From CBDAQA01 sp965247815 (GTDB lineage: Bacteria; Planctomycetota; Phycisphaerae; Tepidisphaerales; Tepidisphaeraceae), in contig CBDFHW010000016.1 of NCBI GenBank assembly GCA_965247815.1, positions 1 through 64,000 of the forward strand: a DNA stretch of 64,000 nucleotides, read 5' to 3'. Shown in pieces: positions 43,629-52,499 of this stretch. The notes beneath the pieces are model-generated. The model searched no databases, was not told the DNA's origin, and saw only the letters and a program-made list of their open reading frames with translations. A program made the position numbers and the translations under genes. Positions within the stretch are counted from its first letter, which is position 1. Each line of letters starts with the position of its first letter.

Positions 43629-43811
43629 ATGAGCGAATTGATTTTTCTGGTAGAAAAAGACCCGTCGGGTGGGTACACCGCCAAGGCATCGGGACTTCCA
43701 ATTTTCACCGAAGGCGAGACGCGCGAAGGGCTTTCGGCCAACGCGCGGGAGGCGGTCGAGTTGTACTTTGACAACTCAAATCAATCGCCTCGCCTCATTT
43801 ACCTGCATTAG
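43629..43811 (+). CDS. hicB: HicB-like antitoxin
   Basis: 60 residues forming a single HicB partial-RNase-H fold: LIFLVEKDPSGGYTAKASGLPIFTEG, then TREGLSANAREAVELYFDN and a short C-terminus. HicB proteins of this size neutralise the HicA mRNA interferase. Upstream GGAG-like sequence (TAGGAG) precedes the ATG by eight bases. Only a shred of hicA follows at 43,834, so this antitoxin now stands without its toxin. Confidence 0.8.
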   Translation: MSELIFLVEKDPSGGYTAKASGLPIFTEGETREGLSANAREAVELYFDNSNQSPRLIYLH

Positions 43812-43833
43812 TGCATGATGAAGTTTTCGCGCT

Positions 43834-43920
43834 ATGAAACTTCCACATGACATTTCCGGAACCGATCTGGTGAAAGCCCTTGCCACTGGAGCGAAACGAT
43901 GTTCAGCCGAACCTTTCTGA
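43834..43920 (+). pseudogene. hicA: hicA toxin remnant
   Basis: The first 16 codons (MKLPHDISGTDLVKAL) match the start of HicA mRNA interferases, which normally run to about 60-80 residues with a catalytic His in a GSH motif. Here the similarity ends and a TGA stops the frame after 28 codons. The last 21 bases overlap the start of the next gene, so the break coincides with that gene's start. It lies 22 bases after hicB in the usual hicB-hicA spacing. Confidence 0.7.
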
Positions 43921-44573
43921 TAATTACAATTTGCGTCTCCAGTTTATTTTGCCTCGCCGCGGACGACCCGGCGGTGCCCAATCGCGTTGCGTACATTACG
44001 ACAACGCCGGATATCAACACCGCTGCGCGGACGAAGATCGAGACTCTGTTCTCGACGAAATCAACGGACGCGGACGTGCTCGCATTCTTCGACGACTCGG
44101 TGATCTGCGGGCCCGGCTTGTGGTCGCAGATCAGGGAGAACGCAGCGATCGCGAATTCGGCTAACGGGCAGGTGCACTTCGTAATACCGCGGTACGACGC
44201 CGACGGCACGCGTGCCGGTGAGACCAAGGCGGAGGGCCGGTTCTTTCGCAACGGCCCGGACGTGCTGACGCTCTGGAAAGCGATGACCGGCGACGCCGAT
44301 TTTAAAACTCTGCAGATCCGAAAGCTGACGTCACAGGAATTGAGCGTTTTCTGGTCGATGATCTCGTTCAAGATCACCGAACCGGTTTTCGTGGCCGAGT
44401 TTTCCGGCAAAAAGATCCTGTTATTTTTCGCCTCCCCGGAAAAGCTCCGGGTCATGTGGATGGACGATTTTGAAACCACCGCCCCGCACGACCCGGATGT
44501 TGCGGCGGTGAAACCTGCTGAAGGACCGCCGAAGATGCATCCGAAGACGATCTACCCCACAACACGACCGTAA
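43899..44573 (+). CDS. Secreted protein of unknown function
   Basis: 224 residues. A signal peptide (MFSRTFLIITICVSSLFCLAA, cleavage near AADDP) is followed by a mixed domain with NRVAYITTTPDINTAARTKIETLF, VICGPGLWSQIRENAAIANSANGQVHFVIP and LTSQELSVFWSMISFKITEPVF. No family recognised. The start has a good Shine-Dalgarno (TGGAGCG) that lies in the decayed hicA gene. It ends 88 bases before polX. Confidence 0.7.
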   Translation: MFSRTFLIITICVSSLFCLAADDPAVPNRVAYITTTPDINTAARTKIETLFSTKSTDADVLAFFDDSVICGPGLWSQIRENAAIANSANGQVHFVIPRYDADGTRAGETKAEGRFFRNGPDVLTLWKAMTGDADFKTLQIRKLTSQELSVFWSMISFKITEPVFVAEFSGKKILLFFASPEKLRVMWMDDFETTAPHDPDVAAVKPAEGPPKMHPKTIYPTTRP

Positions 44574-44661
44574 ACCGCGAGGGCATTGAAACAGTCCGTT
44601 TGGCTCGAATCGATTTATTCCGATCTGATTCTCCGCCGACTATTTTGCTAAGCTTTCGTTC

Positions 44662-46446
44662 ATGTCGCTCAACCACGATTTATCTGAACTGTTCCAGTCC
44701 ATGGCCGCCATCATGGAGATCAAAGGCGAGAGCGTTTTTAAATCGATCGCGTTCAGCAAGGTGTCCAGGCTACTTAAGGACATGACGCTGGACGTGCGAA
44801 AGGTGCATGCCGAGGGAAAGCTGGACGAGATCGAGGGGATCGGCGCGTCGAGCCGGAAGATTATCGCTGATTACATCTCGACAGGCCGGAGCGTGGATTA
44901 TGAAGAACTATCGGCCAGCGTTCCCGCGGGGCTGATCCCGATGCTGCAGATTCCCGGGCTGGGCCCGAAGACGATTGCGCTGTTTTGGAAGCAGCGCGAC
45001 ATCACCTCGATGGAAGGTCTGGTCAAGGCGATCGACGAAGGCAAGTTGGACGGCATCAAAGGCATCGGCGAAAAGAAGATCGAATCCATCAAGCAGGGCA
45101 TCGCGCTGTTGTCACAGGCGGCAGGCCGGATGGGTATCGTCGACGCGCTGGAAATAGCCCAGGCTTTGCTCGGCCGATTGAAGACGATTCCGCGAATCAA
45201 GCAGGCCGAGATCGCCGGAAGTCTGAGGCGTCGGCGGGAAACGGTCGGGGACGTTGATCTGGTCTGCTGCTTAAAAGACGGGGACACCACCGGCGGCAGC
45301 GACGTGACGGCCGAGTTCGTCAAGTTCCCCGAGGTGCAGCGAATCCTCGGACAGGGAACGACCAAGGCCAGCGTGCTGACCACCGCGGGATTGCAGGTCG
45401 ATTTGCGGATCGTGCCGGCCGACAACTTCGGGGCGGCGCTGCTTTACTTCAGCGGCTCCAAAGAGCACGGCGTGAAAATTCGCGGGCTCGCACTCGACCA
45501 CAAGTTGACGCTGAACGAGTGGGGGTTATACAAGCTCGAAGACCACGAAAAGGCCGAAAAAAAGACGGGCGAACCGCCGAAACTCAAACCCTTGGCGAGC
45601 AAGACCGAGACGGACATCTACAAAAAGTTGGGCATGGTTTTCGTCGAACCCGAGATCCGCGAAGACCGCGGTGAAGTCGAAGCGTCCCTCGCGAACACGC
45701 TTCCGGCCCTGATCAAACTAACTGACATCCAAGGCGATCTGCACAGCCACACCACCGCTTCCGATGGGGTCAACAGCATTGACGAGATGATCGAAGCGGC
45801 GATCGCAAAGGGCTACAAGTTTCTTGGCATAACCGACCACTCGAAGAGTCAGACGATCGCCAACGGGCTTACTGCCGACCGTTTGCTCAAGCACGTGAAA
45901 AGCATTCACCGGATCGCCGAGGGATACCGCAAACAGATCCGCGTCTTCGCGGGATGCGAGGTGGACATCCTCGCCGACGGCTCGATGGATTATCCCGACG
46001 AGGTTCTGGCAGAACTGGATTTTGTCGTCGGTAGTCCGCACATCGCGTTGAAACAGGAAGAGCAGAAGGCCACCGACAGATTGAAACGGGCGATCGAAAA
46101 TCGGTACGTGAATATCATCGGGCACCCCACGGGCCGGCTGATCAACGCCCGCGCGGGACTGCCCGTCCGGTTCGATGAGCTTTTCCCGATCGCCGCGAAG
46201 AACGGCACGGCGATGGAAATCAACGCCGGCTACCCCCGGTTGGATTTAAACGAGATCAACGCCCGCGCCGCCATTCAGGCCGGTGTCACCCTGTCGATCA
46301 ACACCGACGCCCACAGCACCGGCGGTCTGGAAAAAATGGTCTACGGAATCGATGTTGCCCGGCGGGCGTGGGTCACGAAATTGAACGTCATCAACTGCAT
46401 GACGGTGGAGAAGCTCGAAACATTTTTTGCCGCGAGACGTGGCTGA
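44662..46446 (+). CDS. polX: DNA polymerase X with PHP exonuclease domain
   Basis: 594 residues. The polymerase-beta-like part spans about 1-320: helix-hairpin-helix units (LDEIEGIGASSRKI, LLQIPGLGPKTIALFW-type, GIKGIGEKKIESIKQG), the nucleotidyltransferase GSLRRRRETVGDVDLVCC with its metal-binding Asp pair, and the fingers end with LNEWGLYK. The PHP domain from ~350 has DLHSHTTASDG, GITDHSKSQ, AGCEVDILADG, SPHIALKQ and SINTDAHSTGGL. It fills gaps in base-excision repair and has 3'-5' exonuclease and AP endonuclease activity in characterised homologues. Normal length, no lesions. Confidence 0.95.
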   Translation: MSLNHDLSELFQSMAAIMEIKGESVFKSIAFSKVSRLLKDMTLDVRKVHAEGKLDEIEGIGASSRKIIADYISTGRSVDYEELSASVPAGLIPMLQIPGLGPKTIALFWKQRDITSMEGLVKAIDEGKLDGIKGIGEKKIESIKQGIALLSQAAGRMGIVDALEIAQALLGRLKTIPRIKQAEIAGSLRRRRETVGDVDLVCCLKDGDTTGGSDVTAEFVKFPEVQRILGQGTTKASVLTTAGLQVDLRIVPADNFGAALLYFSGSKEHGVKIRGLALDHKLTLNEWGLYKLEDHEKAEKKTGEPPKLKPLASKTETDIYKKLGMVFVEPEIREDRGEVEASLANTLPALIKLTDIQGDLHSHTTASDGVNSIDEMIEAAIAKGYKFLGITDHSKSQTIANGLTADRLLKHVKSIHRIAEGYRKQIRVFAGCEVDILADGSMDYPDEVLAELDFVVGSPHIALKQEEQKATDRLKRAIENRYVNIIGHPTGRLINARAGLPVRFDELFPIAAKNGTAMEINAGYPRLDLNEINARAAIQAGVTLSINTDAHSTGGLEKMVYGIDVARRAWVTKLNVINCMTVEKLETFFAARRG

Positions 46447-46498
46447 CCCGAGCATTGAACGATCGACTCTCGAACTGGTTCGGAACTGCAAGCCTGTT

Positions 46499-46762
46499 TC
46501 AGTCGCCGGTGGTTTCTTCGAGCATCTTCCTGAGATACCCATTCTCGCGGCGGGTCGCTTCGAGGTCGAAGACGAGATACTTGATGCTGAGACGGAGATA
46601 GTCGAGGCTTTCCTGCAGGCTGCTGACCGTTTGCCGCAACCGTTCGTGCCGCTGGCGCGTTTCGTCCGCGAGCTTCTCCAGTTTCTGGCGCTCGCTGGGG
46701 GGCAGCGTGCTGATCTCGCCCATCAACTCAGCAAGCTTACCGTGGAACTCGTGCTCGTTCAT
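46499..46762 (-). CDS. Small coiled-coil protein
   Basis: 87 residues, almost wholly helical: ISTLPPSERQKLEKLADETRQRHERLRQTVSSLQESLDYLRLSIKYLVFDLEATRRENGYLRKML. Charged heptads suggest a coiled coil and a soluble dimer. No family with known function is recognised; proteins of this look recur in planctomycetes. The ATG at 46,762 is chosen over one four codons upstream because a GGAGA-like sequence precedes it (AGACGGTC is weak, so this is tentative). It converges with polX. Confidence 0.6.
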   Translation of the reverse strand: MNEHEFHGKLAELMGEISTLPPSERQKLEKLADETRQRHERLRQTVSSLQESLDYLRLSIKYLVFDLEATRRENGYLRKMLEETTGD

Positions 46763-46774
46763 GACCGTCTCCAA

Positions 46775-47224
46775 TTCTATTTTGCAGAAAGTCGATCGGA
46801 CCGACCGACTTTTTCAGCAATGGCAAAGCTCATTCCAGCGCCGTTCCCGGGTCGGGGTGCAAGAACCATAGTCGGCGGCGGGTGGCAATCTGCCAGTGAC
46901 CGAGGCCATCTGAAGATCAATGCACGGGTCGCGTCGGTTTTGACGGTCTCGCGGCCGATACCGGATGCTGCCCTGGGACCTCACACGTTGAGCTGATTGA
47001 GGCAGGAAATCATCGCGTACGACCGTCTGTTTCACGCTTCATGGCGGGGCACTATAATGATCGCAGTTGCCGCACGACATGATTATTTTCGTCCGCGACA
47101 GAACAATCCGTTATCAGACGCGGCGTCTGGGGGGCCTACACCGGTTCTGTGGATTTGGCCACATTTACCGGACCCATTCACGTTTGCAGCTGCGGTTGAG
47201 TCCGAACCCTTGCCGAGGTGACTG
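46775..47224. other. Intergenic region between divergent genes
   Basis: About 450 bases separating the small coiled-coil gene and the gene at 47,225. A hairpin-like inverted repeat (AAAGTCGATCGG against CCGACCGACTTT, one mismatch, followed by T residues) lies at 46,790-46,815. No open frame with family features is seen. Promoters for both flanking genes are expected here, but no clear consensus pair stands out. Confidence 0.4.
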
Positions 47225-48139
47225 ATGGCAGAATCAAAACATGATGATCTGGCCGACGCGCTGGCCCGGCTCGCCGGTGGGGATGTGGTTCCCAGTGAAC
47301 ATCTCGCCGAGATGGCGCATCCGGAACCACCCGCCCAGCCGGCGACTCGTCCGTCGACAATCCGGCCAGCGCCCGCGATCGTTCCCCCGGCACCCGTCGT
47401 TCCCGCACCACCGACGCTCCACGGAACTCGTCCCGCAAGCCCGGCTCCCGCGGCGAGCCGCCCCGTAAGTCAGACGCCTGAGTCTAGCCGTCCCGCATCA
47501 CCGGGGGTGCCGTCTGCGCCCCGCCCGATGGCCCCGGGGTCCGTAGCCAGTGGTGGGGTCGGTGGTGGGGCTTCAGCCGTCGCGCGACCGAGTCGTCCGA
47601 CAACGCCTACGGCAGCGGCCGGATCTGTTCCAAATTCGACGTCCACCCGCCCTGCCGGGCCGGGTGCCGTTTCTGGTGCTCAGCCTCGGGCGCAGAGGCC
47701 GGCCGCACCAACCCAGCGATCGATCGCCGTTCAGCCGTCGGATTTCCAGCCGGCAATCGACTCGGGTCAATCGACTGGTTTGTCGGCCAGCGCCGAGCCC
47801 GATATTTTCGACGACGAAGACGCGGTCATCATGCCCGCCATCGAGCCGCTGACGTACGCTCCGAAGGCAAAAACGCCGGCCGACATGCGGGCGAAGATCG
47901 CCGAAAAACGCCGGCTCGAATTCCGCCGGACGATGATCCCGGTATTGCTGACGGCCTCACTGATCAGTTTCTTTTTTGCCGTCATCAAGTTTCTGCTTGG
48001 CCCCGATTCACCGCTTACGGCTTTGCCGGTCTGGGTCCCGATCGTGCTCTTTCTGGCCGGCTCGACCCTGCTCGCTTTTGCCGCGATCAACATGTTCAGT
48101 GTGCGTGCCGAGCTGGCCCGGATCGACGACCCGAAATGA
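47225..48139 (+). CDS. Pro/Ala/Ser-rich protein with two C-terminal membrane helices
   Basis: 304 residues. The start (SKHDDLADALARLAGGDVVPSEHLAEM) is a short acidic helical stretch. Residues ~38-170 are low complexity, dominated by Pro, Ala, Ser, Arg and Thr. A short acidic motif follows (PDIFDDEDAVIMPAIEPLTYAPKAKTPADMRAKIAEKRRLEFRR), then two hydrophobic helices near 238-258 and 268-290. Both ends probably face the cytoplasm with a long disordered N-terminal arm. No function recognised. It precedes trxA by 133 bases. Confidence 0.65.
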   Translation: MAESKHDDLADALARLAGGDVVPSEHLAEMAHPEPPAQPATRPSTIRPAPAIVPPAPVVPAPPTLHGTRPASPAPAASRPVSQTPESSRPASPGVPSAPRPMAPGSVASGGVGGGASAVARPSRPTTPTAAAGSVPNSTSTRPAGPGAVSGAQPRAQRPAAPTQRSIAVQPSDFQPAIDSGQSTGLSASAEPDIFDDEDAVIMPAIEPLTYAPKAKTPADMRAKIAEKRRLEFRRTMIPVLLTASLISFFFAVIKFLLGPDSPLTALPVWVPIVLFLAGSTLLAFAAINMFSVRAELARIDDPK

Positions 48140-48272
48140 CGTGTCGCGGGAAATGATGCCCCCGCTTGCCCGGAGGCGGTGTTCCCCGGGTGCCGGCCTT
48201 CGCGTTGACATTCGCCACCATCGACTTCTACTATCATTGCTCAATAACAAAGACGAACATTGAAGGAGTCCT

Positions 48273-48599
48273 ATGGCAAATGAACATGTGAAAGAGTTTA
48301 CCGACGCAAATTTCGACGACGAAGTGCTGAAGTCGTCGACGCCGGTGCTAGTCGATTTCTGGGCCGAATGGTGCCCACCGTGCAAGGCGTTGGGACCGAC
48401 GATTGATAAGCTGGCCGGGGACTATGCCGGTAAGGTAAAAGTGGGCAAGGTCGACACTGACTCCAACCGTGACGTGTCGCTGAAATATGGGATCAGTTCG
48501 ATCCCGACCATACTTGTGTTCAAAGACGGACAGATTGCGCACAAGATCGTAGGCTTTAAGCGTGAAAGCGATTTTAAAGCGGTGCTCGATTCGATGTGA
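48273..48599 (+). CDS. trxA: Thioredoxin with CPPC active site
   Basis: 108 residues, standard thioredoxin length. TPVLVDFWAEWCPPCKALGPTIDKLA holds the redox site, which is CPPC rather than the usual CGPC. The cis-Pro region GISSIPTILVFKDGQ and Gly-rich end match TrxA. It reduces protein disulfides in the cytoplasm. The CPPC variant would be expected to shift the redox potential. A strong Shine-Dalgarno (AAGGAG) precedes the ATG and a strong terminator follows, so it is probably a single-gene unit. Confidence 0.95.
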   Translation: MANEHVKEFTDANFDDEVLKSSTPVLVDFWAEWCPPCKALGPTIDKLAGDYAGKVKVGKVDTDSNRDVSLKYGISSIPTILVFKDGQIAHKIVGFKRESDFKAVLDSM

Positions 48600-48657
48600 T
48601 CGAATCAAGCAGGCCCGGTCGATTCCGCGATCGGACGTGTCTAAATTTCCAAAATAG

Positions 48658-48695
48658 AAACCGCCGGTTCCTCGCAGGAACCGGCGGTTTTTTTT
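48658..48695 (+). terminator. Rho-independent terminator after trxA
   Basis: A 15-base perfect stem (AAACCGCCGGTTCCT with its complement) closes a three-base CGC loop and ends in a run of eight T residues. It lies 59 bases past the trxA stop and is the clearest terminator in the window. Confidence 0.92.
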
Positions 48696-48754
48696 CATCT
48701 GAATGTGGTAGGCGTGATCAGGCCGATGGCGTCAAATAGAACAACCGCAATCTG

Positions 48755-49147
48755 TTACTGGGCCGACGGTGCCGTGGTCGGCTTTTTCATTGCCGCCCGG
48801 CGTTCTTTGCCGGCTTCCTTCATCGCTTCTTTCGATTTGGCTTCGAAGTCTTTGACTTCGGTCACCTGTGCCGGGGTCAGAAGCGCCATGATGTCGTCGG
48901 TTTCCTTTTCGCGAATCTTCTTTTCCTGCACCAGAGCGTCGGCGTGGATCTTGGAAATCTGATCCGTCTGCTCCGGCGTCAGGTCTTTAATGTTCCGCCA
49001 CGGCTCGGTGAGCTTGCGGGTATGAGCCGCTCGCCCTTCGGTCGGCTGTGTCGCCGGCATGGCCGGTTTGGTGTCATCGGCGGAGGCCCACATTGAGGCC
49101 GAAAAAAGTACAACGGCCGAGCAAACAATCCAGTTCCCCGTAGCCAC
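48755..49147 (-). CDS. Exported helical protein, Spy/CpxP-like in character
   Basis: 130 residues. A signal peptide (TGNWIVCSAVVLFSASMWASA) leads to a charged helical protein: LTPEQTDQISKIHADALVQEKKIREKETDDIMALLTPAQVTEVKDFEAKSKEAMKEAGKERRAAMK. The two LTPeQ/LTPaQ turns are like the LTxxQ motifs of Spy/CpxP periplasmic proteins. That relation is weak and based only on pattern. It might bind unfolded proteins or metal. Confidence 0.6.
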   Translation of the reverse strand: MATGNWIVCSAVVLFSASMWASADDTKPAMPATQPTEGRAAHTRKLTEPWRNIKDLTPEQTDQISKIHADALVQEKKIREKETDDIMALLTPAQVTEVKDFEAKSKEAMKEAGKERRAAMKKPTTAPSAQ

Positions 49148-49355
49148 AGCGGCTCCTTTCGAGCGATGCCTTGTCCCGCACCGGTACCGAGGTACACCCC
49201 CGCCGGCGACGTGACCAATGTCTGCCGGAATATATCTCGAAAACCTCGAAGAGTTGAGAAAAATATTCCGCGCGACAGACGCCGGGCCCGATCAGGCCAA
49301 TGAACCCCTTTGCCGAGTCGGCTTCACTGCGTGCGGCGTCTTGTCTGCAAAATGT

Positions 49356-50471
49356 TTACTTCCGCTTGGGGGTGAACGACTCGAACAACGGGTTGGTCAC
49401 CGACAATTTCACCGCCGATTCGTCCGGCGCTGGCTCGGCGGGCGGGCTCGATTGAACAGGTCGACCGGCGGTCAGCTCCGAGCGCCCGGCCTCGGGCGGG
49501 GCGACGTCCGGGCGGTACATCCGCCCGCCGAACGCTTTGAGGTACTCCGTCCAATTGCTGGAGATCCCGGCGGCCTGCTCGCCGCGGGTTGCGCCCAGGG
49601 CCATCATCAACTTGGCGTCGAGATTCTCGAGCGAATGAACTACCAGTGCCTCGGGCGTGGCCGGCGTCTTGGGCGAACCGAACTCGGTTTCGCCGTGGTG
49701 GCTAAGGATGATGTGCTGCATCACGTCGACTAAGGGTTGAGGAATCTTTTCGCCTAGCTTTGCTTCGGCTTCGCGGCGCTTGTCCTCGACCCACATCGCG
49801 GCTTTGACGATATGCCCGATCAACTGCCCGCCGTCGCTGTAACCGAACGCGGTCTCGTAAGTCAGCTCCCAAGTTTTGGCGATGTCGTGCAGAAAGACGC
49901 CGGCGATCACGACGTCGCGGTTCAGCCCCGGATAAAACGGACAGACGACGTTGCTGATTTCGACCGCGTTGAGCGTGTGTTCGAGCAGACCGCCGAGAAA
50001 TGCGTGATGGAAGTTCATTGCCGCCGGCGCCCGTTGGAAATCCGTCATCAGTTGCGAGTCATTCAGGTAGGCGTCGATCAATGCTTTCAGATGCCTGTTG
50101 CGGATCGTCCCGAGAATCTCGGTGAGCCGGGCGAACATCTTCGGGATGTCGTGAATGGTGTGCGGGATTAGCGCTGAGACGTCGTACGTGCCGGGCTTGG
50201 CGGGCGTCGCCTGCTCGATGATGACCTGAAGATTACTTTGGTAGTTCTCGACGCGGCCACGAATCCGCGCAAAACCGTCGGTCGGCAGCTCTGAGAACAG
50301 CTTCGGTGTGGCATTCCAGAGCCGGGCGTTCAGCGTCGCGCTGCGGTCCCCGACGAACGCCTTGATATATTGTTTGCCGTTACTCCCGGCGGCAATCTGC
50401 TTGTTGGTCAAAACAAAAACGTCTTCGATCAGGTCGCCGGGCTGGCAATCCTTGAGAAAAATTCGGGGCAT
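49356..50471 (-). CDS. yhaM: 3'-5' exoribonuclease YhaM-like (OB fold plus HD domain)
   Basis: 371 residues from the ATG at 50,471. The N-terminal OB fold (about 5-95) has DLIEDVFVLTNKQIAAGSNGKQYIKAFVGDRSATLNARLWN. The HD phosphohydrolase part has FHHAFLGGLLEHTLNAVEI, AGVFLHDIAKTWEL (His-Asp metal pair), GHIVKAAMWV and HIILSHHGETEFGSP. This is the YhaM arrangement; YhaM trims RNA and single-stranded DNA 3' ends in Firmicutes. A Pro-rich tail of ~60 residues is added. A longer upstream frame exists but lacks similarity. Confidence 0.88.
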   Translation of the reverse strand: MPRIFLKDCQPGDLIEDVFVLTNKQIAAGSNGKQYIKAFVGDRSATLNARLWNATPKLFSELPTDGFARIRGRVENYQSNLQVIIEQATPAKPGTYDVSALIPHTIHDIPKMFARLTEILGTIRNRHLKALIDAYLNDSQLMTDFQRAPAAMNFHHAFLGGLLEHTLNAVEISNVVCPFYPGLNRDVVIAGVFLHDIAKTWELTYETAFGYSDGGQLIGHIVKAAMWVEDKRREAEAKLGEKIPQPLVDVMQHIILSHHGETEFGSPKTPATPEALVVHSLENLDAKLMMALGATRGEQAAGISSNWTEYLKAFGGRMYRPDVAPPEAGRSELTAGRPVQSSPPAEPAPDESAVKLSVTNPLFESFTPKRK

Positions 50472-50646
50472 CGATCGACTGTACGCGGGTCGCGGTTCCC
50501 GTGCAAAGCCCGCTACGGCGGTCGACCGGCGGATCGTCCGATAACAGCCCGTATTCATGTCAGAAATCGATTTGCACCGATCATGATTTCAATAGTACTT
50601 CTAAACCGCGACGCTGCCTGAAGCAGCTTTGCCGGGAGAGGACCAC

Positions 50647-51057
50647 ATGATCGCGGTAAGCAAGGTATTTTCGGGCGTTTTAAACGGCACTGTCATGCAG
50701 GAATGGCCCGTCGACGGCCAACGCATGATGCAGCAGCTGCTCGGGGCGTCTTCTCGAACAACCGACCGTCGAAAGCTGCCGCGAAGCCGGTATCACCTGC
50801 AGACCGACCTTTTGATCACCGGTAATATCGAAAAAACACTGACGATCTACACCCGTGACATCAACGCCTGGAACGTCAGCTTCATTTGCAGCAAACAACT
50901 GCTGCCGGGAACGAAAGCCGTAGTGCAGTTGATGGCGACCGACGGTCGAAGAACCTCGATCGGATGCAGGACACGTCGGTGTCAGCAGTTCGATGCCGGG
51001 TGGTATGACGCGTTCGCCGAGTTTTGCCTGCCGCAATACCCGTTCGACAATCTTTGA
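50647..51057 (+). CDS. PilZ-like domain protein
   Basis: 136 residues. The central part RRKLPRSRYHLQTDLLITGN, then YTRDINAWNVSFICSKQLLPGTKAVVQL, fits a PilZ-type beta barrel: a basic RxxxR region near the front and the (D/N)xSxxG-like turn replaced by DINAWNVSF. The weak second motif makes cyclic-di-GMP binding uncertain. A Shine-Dalgarno GGGAGAGG lies seven bases before the ATG and sets the start. It ends at a terminator shared with the convergent sod gene. Confidence 0.6.
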   Translation: MIAVSKVFSGVLNGTVMQEWPVDGQRMMQQLLGASSRTTDRRKLPRSRYHLQTDLLITGNIEKTLTIYTRDINAWNVSFICSKQLLPGTKAVVQLMATDGRRTSIGCRTRRCQQFDAGWYDAFAEFCLPQYPFDNL

Positions 51058-51077
51058 TCGCTTGGACGGCACATAAA

Positions 51078-51113
51078 AAAGCCCGGATAAGATGCAACTC
51101 TTATGCGGGCTTT
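51078..51113. terminator. Bidirectional terminator between PilZ gene and sod
   Basis: AAAGCCCGGATAAGA pairs with TCTTATGCGGGCTTT around a six-base loop, one mismatch, with A residues on one side and T residues on the other. It lies between convergent genes whose stops are at 51,057 and 51,145. Confidence 0.82.
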
Positions 51114-51144
51114 ATTATTTTATGCAATGGGCGTCGGCGGACGC

Positions 51145-51762
51145 TTACTTCGCGCGGCCGAAGCGGTCTTCGGCAACTTTCCAGTTGACCACGTTCCAGA
51201 AGGCCGCGATGTATTCCGGCCGACGGTTCTGATACTTCAAATAATAAGCGTGTTCCCAGACGTCAAGTCCGATGATCGGGAACGCGCCTTCCATGATCGG
51301 CGAGTCCTGGTTCGGTAACGATACGATCTCGATCTTCTCGCCCTTCTTGATCAACCAGGCCCAGCCCGAACCGAACCGCGTCGTTGCGGCGGCGGTGAAC
51401 AGTTCCTTAAACTTATCAAACCCGCCGAAGGTGCTGTTGATCGCCTCGGCGAGCTTGCCGACTGGCGTCGCGCCCTGCTTGCCCGCGGGGTTGAGGATTT
51501 CCCAAAACAGCGAATGGTTGTGATGCCCGCCGCCGTTGTTTCGAACAGCGGTTTTGATGTCCTCGGACACTGCCGCGAGGTTGCTGGCCAGAATCTCGTG
51601 CAACGGCTTGCCTTCGAGCTCCGGGTGCTTGGCGAGCGCGGTGTTTAGATTATTGACATAAGCGGCATGGTGCTTGCCGTGATGGATTTCCATCGTCTGC
51701 TTGTCGATGCTCGGCTCGAGCGCATCGGACGCAAACGGCAACGGGGGAAGTTGAATTGGCAT
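51145..51762 (-). CDS. sodA: Iron/manganese superoxide dismutase
   Basis: 205 residues. Metal ligands are the His in MEIHHGKHHAAYVNNLN, the His of NNGGGHHNHSLFWEIL, and the Asp and His of LDVWEHAYYLKYQNRRPEYI. The GGGHHNH and the QN pattern are more like Mn enzymes, but metal choice cannot be fixed by sequence alone. It removes superoxide in the cytoplasm. A Shine-Dalgarno AGAAGGAG precedes the ATG. It is divergent from an Rrf2 gene, whose product might sense iron-sulfur or redox state. Confidence 0.96.
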   Translation of the reverse strand: MPIQLPPLPFASDALEPSIDKQTMEIHHGKHHAAYVNNLNTALAKHPELEGKPLHEILASNLAAVSEDIKTAVRNNGGGHHNHSLFWEILNPAGKQGATPVGKLAEAINSTFGGFDKFKELFTAAATTRFGSGWAWLIKKGEKIEIVSLPNQDSPIMEGAFPIIGLDVWEHAYYLKYQNRRPEYIAAFWNVVNWKVAEDRFGRAK

Positions 51763-51981
51763 AGCTGGCTCCTTCTAAAATTCCAGGTCCGAAGCGTATG
51801 CGCCGCCGCAAGAACGGTCAACCGCCAAAGCCCGTGCGTGATGATCGACCTCTTACAACCGACAACGATCCGTCGCAGGTTGACCCGGTTGACGGGAAGT
51901 TTTGCGAGCCGGGTCTCGGTTTGACGCTTATCGGGCCGGACCTTAGGATCCACCGGGGAATTTCGTCGAAGGAGTTTCGGG

Positions 51982-52419
51982 TTGCGGTTATCCAAGCGCA
52001 CGGAATACGGGCTGCGGGCAGTCGTGCAGTTGGCCCGGCTCGAACCACGCACTTACGTGCAGTCCAAGGACCTTTCCAGCAAAGAAAAACTGCCCAATAA
52101 GTTTCTCGAAGCAATTCTATTAGCCCTTAGGCGGGGCGGGTTTCTCGAAAGCAAAGTGGGCAGCGGTGGCGGTTATCGGTTGTCCCGGCACCCTAAAGAC
52201 ATCGCAGTCGGTGAGGTCATTCGCCGGCTCGAAGGTCGGTTGACGATCAAGGAAGGGGCCGCCCCGGCCGACGTGTCGCCGGGTGAGCTCGCGGTGCGAT
52301 TGCTGAACGACAAGCTGACCGACGCGACGGATCAGGTACTGGACGCGATGACTCTGGAACAGCTGATGGAGTACGTCAATCGCGCCGCCAATCAGCAGCA
52401 GGGGATGTACTACATTTAG
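51982..52419 (+). CDS. Rrf2 family transcriptional regulator
   Basis: 145 residues from a TTG start preceded by GAAGGAG at 51,968-51,974. The winged helix is complete: RLSKRTEYGLRAVVQLARL, LPNKFLEAILLALRRGGFLESKVGSGGGYRLSR, IAVGEVIRRLEG. The three cysteines that bind an iron-sulfur cluster in IscR/NsrR are absent, so it must sense something else, or act through another ligand. A sod gene lies divergently 219 bases away. Confidence 0.88.
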   Translation: MRLSKRTEYGLRAVVQLARLEPRTYVQSKDLSSKEKLPNKFLEAILLALRRGGFLESKVGSGGGYRLSRHPKDIAVGEVIRRLEGRLTIKEGAAPADVSPGELAVRLLNDKLTDATDQVLDAMTLEQLMEYVNRAANQQQGMYYI

Positions 52420-52499
52420 GGCCCGCAGGGTACATTGTACCAGCGTCGTCGTCACCGCCGACACGGGCACGTCGAACGACCAGTCGGGCCGACTTTTTT

